From UBA10348 sp002469915 (lineage in GTDB: Bacteria; Bacteroidota; Rhodothermia; Rhodothermales; UBA10348), in the NCBI GenBank assembly GCA_029249345.1, contig JAQWHM010000022.1, positions 62,001 through 126,000 of the forward strand: a stretch of 64,000 nt of DNA. The letters are read 5' to 3'. The translations under genes were made by a program, and so were the position numbers. This document shows positions 54,119 to 62,928 of the stretch, in pieces (the stretch's first letter is position 1; every line of letters starts with the position of its first letter). The notes below the pieces were generated by a model. It had not been told where the DNA came from and did no database searches. It was given only the letters and a program-made list of their open reading frames with translations.

Positions 54119-54856
54119 ATGACGGAATCAACATTGGTCTGGGCATGGATGGGGTTGGCAGTCGCGACGTTCGTCGTGCTACTCTTTCGTGTGGCTCCCT
54201 ACGGTCGCCATCTATCAACCGGATGGGGCCCGACCATTGGGCACCGCATGGGCTGGATCATCATGGAGTGTGTTTCGCCTTTAGCCCTTCTCGTTGCGGC
54301 CGGAGGCCGCATCCAGGAAACGGCTCACGTTCTACTCGTGGGACTTTGGATCGTGCATTACCTGCATCGTGCCATTATTTATCCATTTAGAGCACGGTGG
54401 AAGCACCGCCAAATGCCGATCATAATCATGCTTTCGGCCGTTGTGTTCAATATGATAAACGGAGGGCTGAACGGATGGGGGATGAGTCACGTGCAAGTCG
54501 ATGGGTTTTGGAGTCATCCTATGACTTGGATTGGGTTAGCGCTGTTTGTGGGCGGCGCTACCGTGAACGTCTTGGCAGACCAAACCTTGTTTTCCTTGCG
54601 GAAGGAAAATGAGTCAGGGGTATATCAGATTCCGCACGGAGGGTTGTATCGTTGGATCACCTGTCCCAACTACCTCGGAGAGATCATAGAGTGGATCGGA
54701 TTCGCCCTCATTGCAGGTACGCTCGAATCCGCATCCTTTGCGGTTTGGACAGTGGCTAACCTCGTCCCGAGAGCGATTCAACATCATCGCTGGTATCGTG
54801 CCACCTTCGATGACTATCCAGAGCGCCGAAAAGCGGTGTTTCCGGGAATGCTTTAA
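54119..54856 (+). CDS. Steroid 5-alpha-reductase-like membrane enzyme
   Basis: 245 residues, about six or seven helices. The C-terminal half matches the steroid-dehydrogenase domain: GGLYRWITCPNYLGEIIEWIGFAL and HHRWYRATFDDYPERRKAVFPGML, the NADPH-binding signature of SRD5A-type reductases. Bacterial members reduce unknown steroid or isoprenoid-like enones. It begins right after the rpoZ terminator, so it has its own promoter. Confidence 0.88.
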   Translation: MTESTLVWAWMGLAVATFVVLLFRVAPYGRHLSTGWGPTIGHRMGWIIMECVSPLALLVAAGGRIQETAHVLLVGLWIVHYLHRAIIYPFRARWKHRQMPIIIMLSAVVFNMINGGLNGWGMSHVQVDGFWSHPMTWIGLALFVGGATVNVLADQTLFSLRKENESGVYQIPHGGLYRWITCPNYLGEIIEWIGFALIAGTLESASFAVWTVANLVPRAIQHHRWYRATFDDYPERRKAVFPGML

Positions 54857-54987
54857 TCAATATCCTTACTTGAATCAGAAACGAATGAAGCAGGCCGGGG
54901 TTATGTACGGATTCCGCTTTTTTCTGATCTCCAGCTTCGGTTCGCCCGAGCAGCACATGAGCATCCATCTGTCGGCCTGATTCCTGA

Positions 54988-57960
54988 ATGAACGAGCATA
55001 TTGTAATTAGAGGGGCAAGGGAGCATAATCTCCAGAACATTGATCTGGATATTCCTCGTAATCAGCTCGTAGTCATTACCGGGTTGTCGGGCTCCGGCAA
55101 GTCTTCCTTGGCTTTCGATACGATTTATGCGGAAGGCCAGCGTCGCTACATGGAAAGTCTCAGCGCGTATGCCCGCCAATTTCTTGGGATGATGGAGCGT
55201 CCGGATGTGGACTTTATTGACGGACTTTCTCCGGTAATTGCTATCGAACAGAAGACCGTTAGCCGTAACCCAAGATCTACGGTTGGGACCGTCACCGAGA
55301 TTTACGACTTTTTACGCTTGCTATATGCCCGCGCTTCGATGGCCTATTCGCACGTTTCTGGCGGATTGATGCGCAAGCAGAGTGATGATGAAATCATTGA
55401 CGGCATTTTGAACTTGGTAGAGGGCAGCCGTGTGCTATTGTTGGCTCCCTTGGTGAAGGGCCGAAAAGGTCATTACCGAGAGTTGTTCGAGCAGATCGGC
55501 AAGCAAGGATTCCAGCGCGTCCGTATAGACGGAAAGGCCAAGGAAATCGAGAAAGGCATGAAGGTGGATCGGTACAAGGTTCACGATATCGAAGTCGTGG
55601 TGGATCGCCTGGTCATTAAGCCCGGAATTCGTACGCGTATTGCACAATCCGTTGAGACAGCACTGGGTATGGGCAGTGGCACGTTGATTGTTCAAATTCT
55701 GAGTGGTCCAGAAGAAACGGGTGATCGCGTTTTCAGCAGGCACTTGTTCTGTCCTGATGATGGCGTCTCCTACGACGATCCTTCCCCAAATACCTTTTCA
55801 TTCAACTCTCCCTACGGAGCTTGCCAGGAATGCAACGGCTTGGGCTCGAAAATGGAATTAGATCCAGACCTCATTATTCCCAATCGGTCAAAAAGCATTG
55901 CTGAAGGTGCCATCCAGCCGCTGGGTGTCCCAAGAGACATTTGGATTTTTTCTCAGGTTCAGGCTGTAGCAGATGATATGGGGTTCAGTTTTGATACTCC
56001 GATCAGCGACCTGACCCAAGAACAGATGCAGGTCTTGCTAGAGGGTGCAGGAGAAGATCAGTTTGATATTGTATACAAATACAAGGATCGCGAAGTAACG
56101 TATAAACACCGTTTTAACGGTGTAAACGGTCACGTTTTACATACCTATGAAAACACGTCATCGAATACGTCGCGCAAGTGGGCTGAAGCCTATATGCGGC
56201 ACATGGATTGCTCTTCCTGTGAAGGAGGTCGCCTGAGGCCAGAATCACTTTCTTTCAAATTTGGTGACCGCTCCATCGGCGAACTTGTTCGAATGGATTT
56301 TTACAACCTGCGAACGTTCTTCGATCAGATCAAACTGAATGACCGACAAGAGCTTATTGCAGGGCCCATCGTCAAGGAAATTTCTGAGCGCCTAGATTTT
56401 CTGATCAATGTTGGAGTCGGATATTTGAATCTAGACCGCTCTGCCCGCACGTTGTCGGGCGGCGAAAGTCAGCGCATCCGGTTGGCAACACAGATTGGTA
56501 CCCAGTTGACGGGCGTCTTATATGTCCTGGACGAACCGTCCATTGGACTGCATGCCCGCGACAATACAAAGTTGATCGAGTCGTTGAAGCAGCTAAGAGA
56601 TCTCGAAAACTCAGTGTTGGTGGTCGAGCATGATCGGGATATGATCGAATCTGCTGACTTCGTTATTGACCTAGGTCCGGGTGCTGGAGAACTAGGCGGG
56701 CAGGTTGTTGGTGCATCTGTACCCTCGGCGATGAAACCGGGAAAGAACGGGACCACCAGCCTCACGACCGCCTACTTGCATGGGACGAGATCAATTGCTG
56801 TTCCGAAAGTTCGGCGTCCGGGCAATGGAAACTGGTTAAAACTTAGTGGCGCTAAGGGGCACAACTTGAAGGGGGACGAATTTTCGCTGCCCTTGGGTAC
56901 GTTTAGTTGCGTCACCGGAGTTTCTGGATCAGGAAAGTCGACACTCATCAATCAGACACTGTATCCCATTCTGGCAGCGGACTTCCATAATGCTAAAACG
57001 GTACCGTTACCCTATGCAGAGATTGAAGGGTTAGAGCATATCGATAAAGTCATCGATATTGATCAAAGTCCGATCGGCAGGACGCCCCGTTCTAATCCAG
57101 CAACGTACGCGGGTCTATTTGGGAATATTCGGGATTTGTTTGCTCAGCTACCGGAGTCGAAAATCCGTGGCTACAAACCCGGGCGATTCTCATTTAACGT
57201 CAAGGGCGGTCGGTGTGAGTCCTGCAAAGGCGCAGGCATCGTAAAGTTGGAAATGAACTTCCTACCCAATGTGTACGTCGAGTGTGAAACCTGTAGTTCA
57301 CGCCGCTACAATACCGAAACACTCGAAGTGCGCTTTAAGGGCAAAAGTATTGCAGACATCCTTGAAATGACGGTCGAGGAGGCCCTTTCCTTTTTTGAAC
57401 TGATTCCCAAAATCGCGCGGAAGCTACGCACATTGCATTCTGTTGGACTGGGATATATTCGACTGGGACAGCAGGCAACGACCATATCCGGTGGCGAAGC
57501 GCAACGTGTTAAGCTGGCCAAAGAGCTTTCCCGACCCGGAACGGGGAAAACATTGTATATCCTTGATGAGCCGACAACCGGTCTTCACTTTGAGGATATT
57601 CGCCATCTGCTAGGTGTGTTGCAAGCACTCGTGCGTAAGGGAAACACTGTTTTAGTGATCGAACACAACCTAGATGTAGTCAAAGTTGCAGACTATGTGG
57701 TGGACTTAGGCCCTGATGGCGGCGATGCAGGAGGGCAAATTCTTTTTGCCGGAACGCCAGAGGAATTGGCAAAATCGACGACTTCTACCGGACACTATCT
57801 TGCCGAAGAATTGAGTCGTGGAACAGGTGCAGCGTCCACCGAAAAAGAATTTGACCTTGACGCACTCGCCTCGCGAGAGGATGAGCCAGAAGAAGATGAG
57901 CCGGAAGAAGCTGAAATTATTGAAGACGCCGAAGACGAATCAAACGGCCGTTCAGACTGA
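54988..57960 (+). CDS. uvrA: Excinuclease ABC subunit A
   Basis: 990 residues. Two ATPase modules: Walker A GLSGSGKSSLAFD at 33-45 and GVSGSGKSTLINQ, signatures LSGGESQRIRLATQ and ISGGEAQRVKLAKE, and the C-terminal switch VIEHNLDVVKVAD. The UvrB-binding and insertion domains lie between (VDFIDGLSPVIAIEQ). The C-terminal zinc module is complete (CESCKGAG and CETC), whereas in the first one the second cysteine is aspartate (CPDDG), with GACQEC retained. The last 35 residues are strongly acidic (DEPEEDEPEEAEIIEDAEDE). It finds bulky DNA lesions in nucleotide-excision repair. The next gene follows after three bases. Confidence 0.97.
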   Translation: MNEHIVIRGAREHNLQNIDLDIPRNQLVVITGLSGSGKSSLAFDTIYAEGQRRYMESLSAYARQFLGMMERPDVDFIDGLSPVIAIEQKTVSRNPRSTVGTVTEIYDFLRLLYARASMAYSHVSGGLMRKQSDDEIIDGILNLVEGSRVLLLAPLVKGRKGHYRELFEQIGKQGFQRVRIDGKAKEIEKGMKVDRYKVHDIEVVVDRLVIKPGIRTRIAQSVETALGMGSGTLIVQILSGPEETGDRVFSRHLFCPDDGVSYDDPSPNTFSFNSPYGACQECNGLGSKMELDPDLIIPNRSKSIAEGAIQPLGVPRDIWIFSQVQAVADDMGFSFDTPISDLTQEQMQVLLEGAGEDQFDIVYKYKDREVTYKHRFNGVNGHVLHTYENTSSNTSRKWAEAYMRHMDCSSCEGGRLRPESLSFKFGDRSIGELVRMDFYNLRTFFDQIKLNDRQELIAGPIVKEISERLDFLINVGVGYLNLDRSARTLSGGESQRIRLATQIGTQLTGVLYVLDEPSIGLHARDNTKLIESLKQLRDLENSVLVVEHDRDMIESADFVIDLGPGAGELGGQVVGASVPSAMKPGKNGTTSLTTAYLHGTRSIAVPKVRRPGNGNWLKLSGAKGHNLKGDEFSLPLGTFSCVTGVSGSGKSTLINQTLYPILAADFHNAKTVPLPYAEIEGLEHIDKVIDIDQSPIGRTPRSNPATYAGLFGNIRDLFAQLPESKIRGYKPGRFSFNVKGGRCESCKGAGIVKLEMNFLPNVYVECETCSSRRYNTETLEVRFKGKSIADILEMTVEEALSFFELIPKIARKLRTLHSVGLGYIRLGQQATTISGGEAQRVKLAKELSRPGTGKTLYILDEPTTGLHFEDIRHLLGVLQALVRKGNTVLVIEHNLDVVKVADYVVDLGPDGGDAGGQILFAGTPEELAKSTTSTGHYLAEELSRGTGAASTEKEFDLDALASREDEPEEDEPEEAEIIEDAEDESNGRSD

Positions 57961-57963
57961 CAC

Positions 57964-58365
57964 ATGGAAAATACCTTTAAACCCCAATACAATAAGCCAG
58001 ATGCTCCCGGCATCGCGATGAATTTCGATAACACGGTATCGATTTATCAGGTAATCGAAGCGGAGGAGTCATTTGAAGAGGCAGCCCGATCGGCGTTTGA
58101 TCTCCTTCTAGATGCGCAAGCGCGATATCCTGATTGGCCCCGCGTATTTTATCTTGAAGTGAACGGCCATACTGGTGAGCAGAGTGGATTTGATGCCGAC
58201 CTGTTTGAATTCCAACAGGAGTTTTGGTTTTCGACCATTGCTCACTTTGTCTCGGCGTTCGAAACCCCCATGCTTGGTGGTCTCATCAATCCCAATCCAC
58301 AACGGAATGATATTCCCGATGGCCTCCAGATCGGAGACAACCCTGAAACTGGTTCAATCGCATGA
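57964..58365 (+). CDS. Hypothetical protein between uvrA and the M24 peptidase
   Basis: 133 residues, soluble, acidic, starting three bases after uvrA and overlapping the next start as ATGA (58362-58365), so it is surely translated. Visible features are DAQARYPDWPRVFYLEVNGH and FQQEFWFSTIAHFVSAFETP with mixed alpha/beta pattern. No cysteine pair, membrane helix or family I recognise. The co-translation may mean a shared regulation and nothing more. Confidence 0.8.
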   Translation: MENTFKPQYNKPDAPGIAMNFDNTVSIYQVIEAEESFEEAARSAFDLLLDAQARYPDWPRVFYLEVNGHTGEQSGFDADLFEFQQEFWFSTIAHFVSAFETPMLGGLINPNPQRNDIPDGLQIGDNPETGSIA

Positions 58366-59690
58366 AACGTATTACCACACTGATCGCCCTCGTTTTTCTG
58401 ATGACGTCGAGCGCGCTTGCGCAGCAAGCGCCGGTTGTCTTGTCTATGAAGGAGCGAGCGGATACCGTGAACCGCCTTCTGGAAGAGCGATTAGACACGG
58501 TCGTGCCGGCGCTCATGAACCGCGAAGGCATTGATATGTGGATCATTGCAGCTAGGGAGTACAATGAGGATCCTGTAATCCGAACCATGCTCCCTGCAAC
58601 ATGGATTGCTGCACGCAGAAGAACCATACTGGTGTTTTTCAACGGGGATTCAGGTATGGAACGGCTCGCCGTAGCCCGCTACGATATTGGATCTTCCTTT
58701 GCGAGTGCTTGGGACCCTGAGGAGCAGCCGGATCAGTGGGCCCGGCTGGCAGATATCGTGGCTGAACGAGATCCTGAACGAATTGGAATTAACGTGTCTT
58801 CTACGTTTGCGCTAGCCGACGGAATGACGGCCTCAGAACGAGAAAATATGCTAGCTGCACTGGACTCGCGTTTTCGCGAACGAGTCGTGTCCGCCGAAAA
58901 TTTAGCGGTTGGCTGGTTGGAGACCAGAACGCAAAGCGAAATGGAAATCTATCCCATGATCGTGCGGCTGGCTCGAAGCATTTTAGCAGAAGGACTTTCG
59001 GAAACGGTCATCCAACCTGGAATTACGAGTACCGACGATGTGGAATGGTGGTACCGAGACCGCATTCGAGATCTGAATCTCATAACCTGGTTTCATCCAT
59101 CAGTAGATATTCAGCGTCCCGGCAATGATGAAAGAGATGGAGATTTTTCTTCGAGAGAAGATGCTGGCATCATCCGGCCAGGCGATTTGCTTCACGTAGA
59201 TTTTGGTATTCAATATCTTCGTTTGAATACGGATACCCAGATGCATGCCTATGTGCTGAAGCCAGGAGAAACCGAAGCTCCGGCAGATTTAAGAAAGGCC
59301 TTTAAAATCGGTAACCGTCTGCAGGACATTCTGACAGGGCAATTTGCAACGGGTAAAACCGGCAATGAAATCTTGCTTGGCGCTCTGGATCAGGCCAAAT
59401 CGGAAGCCATCAAGGCCACCATTTATACGCATCCCATCGGATTTAACGGGCACGCAGCTGGCCCCACAATTGGATTGTGGGACCAACAAGGTGGCGTGCC
59501 CGGTCGTGGAGATTATCCTCTGTATCCTATGACGGCCCATTCCATCGAATTGAATGCAGCCGTTGATATTCCATCTTGGGATGGAAAAACGGTTCGAATC
59601 ATGCTGGAAGAAGACGCCCTTTTTGATGGGGAGTCAGTCTGGTACATCGATCCCCGACAGGAAAGCCTTTTGCTGATTCCGAGGCAATAA
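58362..59690 (+). CDS. Exported M24-family metallopeptidase (Xaa-Pro aminopeptidase-like)
   Basis: 442 residues with a signal peptide (ITTLIALVFLMTSSALAQ). A creatinase-N-like half (about 25-190) precedes the pita-bread domain. Dinuclear metal ligands are present: aspartates in LHVDFGIQ and NTDTQ, histidine in GFNGHAAGPTIG, glutamates in HSIELNAAVD and MLEEDALFD. These enzymes remove an N-terminal residue before proline. Export fits periplasmic peptide turnover. The gene overlaps the preceding one by four bases. Confidence 0.9.
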   Translation: MKRITTLIALVFLMTSSALAQQAPVVLSMKERADTVNRLLEERLDTVVPALMNREGIDMWIIAAREYNEDPVIRTMLPATWIAARRRTILVFFNGDSGMERLAVARYDIGSSFASAWDPEEQPDQWARLADIVAERDPERIGINVSSTFALADGMTASERENMLAALDSRFRERVVSAENLAVGWLETRTQSEMEIYPMIVRLARSILAEGLSETVIQPGITSTDDVEWWYRDRIRDLNLITWFHPSVDIQRPGNDERDGDFSSREDAGIIRPGDLLHVDFGIQYLRLNTDTQMHAYVLKPGETEAPADLRKAFKIGNRLQDILTGQFATGKTGNEILLGALDQAKSEAIKATIYTHPIGFNGHAAGPTIGLWDQQGGVPGRGDYPLYPMTAHSIELNAAVDIPSWDGKTVRIMLEEDALFDGESVWYIDPRQESLLLIPRQ

Positions 59691-59693
59691 CTT

Positions 59694-60449
59694 TTACTCA
59701 GCGGCTGCTTCGGCCGCCCATGCTGGAGTGACGTCGAAGGATGAAATGTGGGCGTTTACGCCATGATTCATTCTAAATCCGACCAATCCGTCGCTCGGAA
59801 GATCGCCTTTTTCCATGCTATGGACCGTTTGTCCATTGATGGAGAATGAGATATTGTCTCCTTCCGTCTGCACGCCGAATAGGTTTTCAATCATGCCTTC
59901 TGATTCATCCGTCCATGCGTTGATGGCCTCATGAGCTGTCCAGCCAACGACTTCTGCCGTTTCTGCCCCGTTCCTGAGTTTAATCAGAAACTGCCCAGAT
60001 CGTCGAAGCAGGAAGTACAGGTATTCCTGGTTTTCATCAGCGAGATTGCTACCGCCTAGGAATAGACCGTATCCCTCATTTCGCGTTCCGGGATCAAAAA
60101 GAAACATGTTTGATGAGATGGAATAGTCTCCCTCGCCACGACTACCTGGATGCCAGAAGATCCCCCTTGGTTGACGCATCGTGACGTGCCATCCGGGCGT
60201 CATATTGGTGAAATAGACATCCGGATCAACAATATTGGTGTCTGCCGTAACAACCATCTCATCCGAGGGTGAGTCAGCCTGAAATTGCCAATCTCCTGGC
60301 CAAGAGAGATTAGGGGTGGATGGGTTTAGTGCGTCAGGGGCTGCCATCGTGCTTTCTTGCGCCATTTCGGCCTCATTGGCTGGCGTTTCAGCGTTTGTAC
60401 AGGCAGAGAGTAGGAGTAGCGCCGTGCAAACGGGCAATAATGCTTTCAT
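59694..60449 (-). CDS. Lipoprotein with a beta-sandwich (jelly-roll-like) domain
   Basis: 251 residues. Lipobox CTALLLLSAC, then an acidic low-complexity linker, then about 190 residues of alternating strands (YGLFLGGSNLADENQEYLYFLLRRSG, cited in part, and NISFSINGQTVHSMEKGDLPSDGLVGFRM, residues about 120-235). The latter half, with LPSDGLVGFRMNHG, is like concanavalin/DUF1080-type sugar-binding sandwiches, where a small-molecule-binding protein checks a glycan. No catalytic residues can be named. Function unknown. Confidence 0.7.
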   Translation of the reverse strand: MKALLPVCTALLLLSACTNAETPANEAEMAQESTMAAPDALNPSTPNLSWPGDWQFQADSPSDEMVVTADTNIVDPDVYFTNMTPGWHVTMRQPRGIFWHPGSRGEGDYSISSNMFLFDPGTRNEGYGLFLGGSNLADENQEYLYFLLRRSGQFLIKLRNGAETAEVVGWTAHEAINAWTDESEGMIENLFGVQTEGDNISFSINGQTVHSMEKGDLPSDGLVGFRMNHGVNAHISSFDVTPAWAAEAAAE

Positions 60450-60488
60450 GGTCTGGTAAGTTGGGTTATCTGGGTAATGGTAGGAAAG

Positions 60489-61397
60489 TTATTCGACAGC
60501 TTCGGTTAATTCCTCATAGACGGCCATCAAATTGCCTTCAATGCCCTTGGTGGAGCCATCGATTCGGTGACTTTCAAATCCTTCGAGACCAAGGGCTGCA
60601 ATATCGGCACTACTTTTTCCATCTCGAATTCCATCGGAAACGGCTTTTCGAAGTGCTCCCAAATAGTCTCTCATGACCAGGACATCATCACGAGTGCCCA
60701 GAATGCCGTGCGTCGGATTACCATGTCCAAAAATGAACACCGTGTTATCTGTGAACATATCATAGGTCCGTTCCAAAACGGTCATCCAATTGCGGGTATC
60801 ACATCCAGCGGGCAAATCGATGTAGGCATGCCGGTGATTGAAGACTAAGTCACCCATATGCGCGACATCTGCATTCTGAAAGTGAATCACAGAATCGCCA
60901 CCCGTGTGTCCGGGGCCGAAGTAGTTCAAGGCAATGGTTTCATCCCCAAGATCTTGGGTCCATGTTTCTTCGAAAGTGATATCTGCGTACTTCTGTTCCC
61001 TTTCCGATTTACCATAAAACCGCTTCTGCAGGACAGGGACGTTGGATTGTGCGACGATGTGCCGAGCGTTAGCACCCAGCACGGAGTTGCCGGCGGTATG
61101 ATCGCCATGATGATGGGAGTTGATCAGGAGATCCATTCGTCGTCCTGATTTCTCGGTGAGTCCATCCAGACAAGCCTGGGCCGATTCAGGGAACTGAGAA
61201 TCGACTGCAACGAGCGCTTTGTCGCGGACCAACCAGCCAATTGTGCCGCCGCGTGCTTCAAAGATGCCTACACCTCTTCGAACTGGAGTAAAATTGAATC
61301 TGGAACGGGCTGCAAGAGCTTTAAATGGAGCAGGAAGGACTGCAAGAGCTGCTACCATCGCTGAGCGGGAAAGAAACTGTCGTCTGGAGTGAGACAT
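60489..61397 (-). CDS. Tat-exported metallo-beta-lactamase-fold hydrolase
   Basis: 302 residues from the ATG at 61397, which gives the twin-arginine signal SRRQFLSRSAMVAALAVLP. The dinuclear zinc motif is SHHHGDHTAGN, with further ligands in FGPGHTGGD and MGDLVF. This pattern is common in exported quinoprotein-relay or cyclase-like MBL hydrolases; substrate not determined. Divergent from the serine hydrolase gene, with only about 90 bases between starts. Confidence 0.9.
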   Translation of the reverse strand: MSHSRRQFLSRSAMVAALAVLPAPFKALAARSRFNFTPVRRGVGIFEARGGTIGWLVRDKALVAVDSQFPESAQACLDGLTEKSGRRMDLLINSHHHGDHTAGNSVLGANARHIVAQSNVPVLQKRFYGKSEREQKYADITFEETWTQDLGDETIALNYFGPGHTGGDSVIHFQNADVAHMGDLVFNHRHAYIDLPAGCDTRNWMTVLERTYDMFTDNTVFIFGHGNPTHGILGTRDDVLVMRDYLGALRKAVSDGIRDGKSSADIAALGLEGFESHRIDGSTKGIEGNLMAVYEELTEAVE

Positions 61398-61489
61398 CGC
61401 AAATATCGGGATTTGAAGGGGAAAACGACCCCGCAAGGAACCACAAGCGTTTTCATACTTAAAGAGGCTCCCGAGTAGAGGAATTACGA

Positions 61490-62905
61490 ATGATACGACG
61501 TTTCAAAGCCTATTTGTTTCTTTGGGTCCTGGTTGGTGTCGTTCTGACACCATCCGCAGGTGCTCAGACCTCATCTTTAGAAGATGTTCGACGCGAAGCC
61601 GAGATCACTGGATGGTCTATTGTGGCCATTGAAAATGGAGAGGTGAGCGATTCGTACTCGGGGGGTACGCGCAGTAGTGAGACTAACCCTCCCGTGACAG
61701 AGGCCACCGTATTTGATGCCGAATCGCTCACGAAACCCATAACAGCCTATATAGCTCTGAAGTTAGCTGGAGAGGGCGTACTCGATTTGGACAAGCCTTT
61801 GGCCGAGTATGCCGCGTATCCGGATGCGGCTTCGGATTCGAGATATCTCAAGATCACAGCCCGCATGGTGCTCAATCATACAGCGGGATTTCCAAACTGG
61901 AGAAATGGTGCTGAGACCCTCCCTGTTTTATTCGAGCCGGGCCAATTGTTCAGTTACTCGGGTGAAGGTTACGTATTTCTACAGCACACCCTTGAGCGGA
62001 TTACGCTCAAGACGCTCGAGGATCTAGGCAAGATTCATGTCTTCGAGCCGTTTGAAATGACGTCTACCAGTTTTGTCTGGCAGACAGCGTTCCAATCGAA
62101 AATTGCAGTAGGACACACCGATATGGCTATTGCCTTGGATAAATTTACCTCGACCGAGGCGAATGGCGCCTTCGGCATACATACGACGGCTTCTGATTAT
62201 GCCCGCTTTATGCTGGCTGTTCAGCGTGGTGAAGGATTGACGCCAACGGTTTTTAAAGAAATGAGTATAGCTCAAGCCGATGCTGGCGATGGAGTTTTTT
62301 GGGGTTTAGGATGGGGGCTTCAGCCTACCCTGTCTGGCATGGCGCTTTGGCATTGGGGTGATAATCCTGGATATAAATCCTTTGCTTACATCACCCCAGA
62401 TGCATCAAGAGGATTTGTACTGTTTAGCAATAGCGCGAATGGAATGTTGGCCCTACACGAGGTCTTTGAACGACTCGTAGGTGGTCCACAAACAGCCGTT
62501 AAGTGGCTAAATTATGAGCGATATGACGACCCGCAATACCAGTTGGGTCGGCGAATGCATTACGCGTTGTTATCTGCAGGGATGGATCGGGCAAGAGAAG
62601 TGTACTTGAGCTCGCGAGATGATCTCCCCAAAGAAGCCTATACCGAGGATGCCCTAAACTCTCTCGGATACCGGCTGATGCGACAGGGTATCTTCGAGTC
62701 AGCTGTTGACGTATTTGCTTTCAATGCTGAACTCTATCCTAGTTCAGCAAATGTGCACGACTCGTTTGGCGAAGGGCTATTTAATGCCGGTCGGTTGCAA
62801 GAGGCGCTCGGACATTATCGAACGTCCATGCGATTGGATCCCTTAAATCAGAACGGCACCGCAATGATCGAGCTCATTGAGTCCGCTCTTGCTGAGCAGA
62901 ACTAG
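61490..62905 (+). CDS. Serine hydrolase (class C beta-lactamase/PBP fold) with C-terminal TPRs
   Basis: 471 residues with a signal peptide (FLWVLVGVVLTPSAGAQ). The penicillin-binding fold has S-x-x-K in DAESLTKPI, the second motif YSGEGYVFLQ (Y-x-G in place of Y-x-N), and LWHWGDNPGYKS (H-W-G) in place of KTG. After about residue 370 the chain becomes TPR-like (AVDVFAFNAELYPSSANVHDS and EALGHYRTSMRLDPLNQNG). Such proteins are esterases or peptidases of unknown substrate, not true beta-lactamases. Confidence 0.88.
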   Translation: MIRRFKAYLFLWVLVGVVLTPSAGAQTSSLEDVRREAEITGWSIVAIENGEVSDSYSGGTRSSETNPPVTEATVFDAESLTKPITAYIALKLAGEGVLDLDKPLAEYAAYPDAASDSRYLKITARMVLNHTAGFPNWRNGAETLPVLFEPGQLFSYSGEGYVFLQHTLERITLKTLEDLGKIHVFEPFEMTSTSFVWQTAFQSKIAVGHTDMAIALDKFTSTEANGAFGIHTTASDYARFMLAVQRGEGLTPTVFKEMSIAQADAGDGVFWGLGWGLQPTLSGMALWHWGDNPGYKSFAYITPDASRGFVLFSNSANGMLALHEVFERLVGGPQTAVKWLNYERYDDPQYQLGRRMHYALLSAGMDRAREVYLSSRDDLPKEAYTEDALNSLGYRLMRQGIFESAVDVFAFNAELYPSSANVHDSFGEGLFNAGRLQEALGHYRTSMRLDPLNQNGTAMIELIESALAEQN

Positions 62906-62928
62906 GACCGTTTCTCGTTCTCGTCCGT

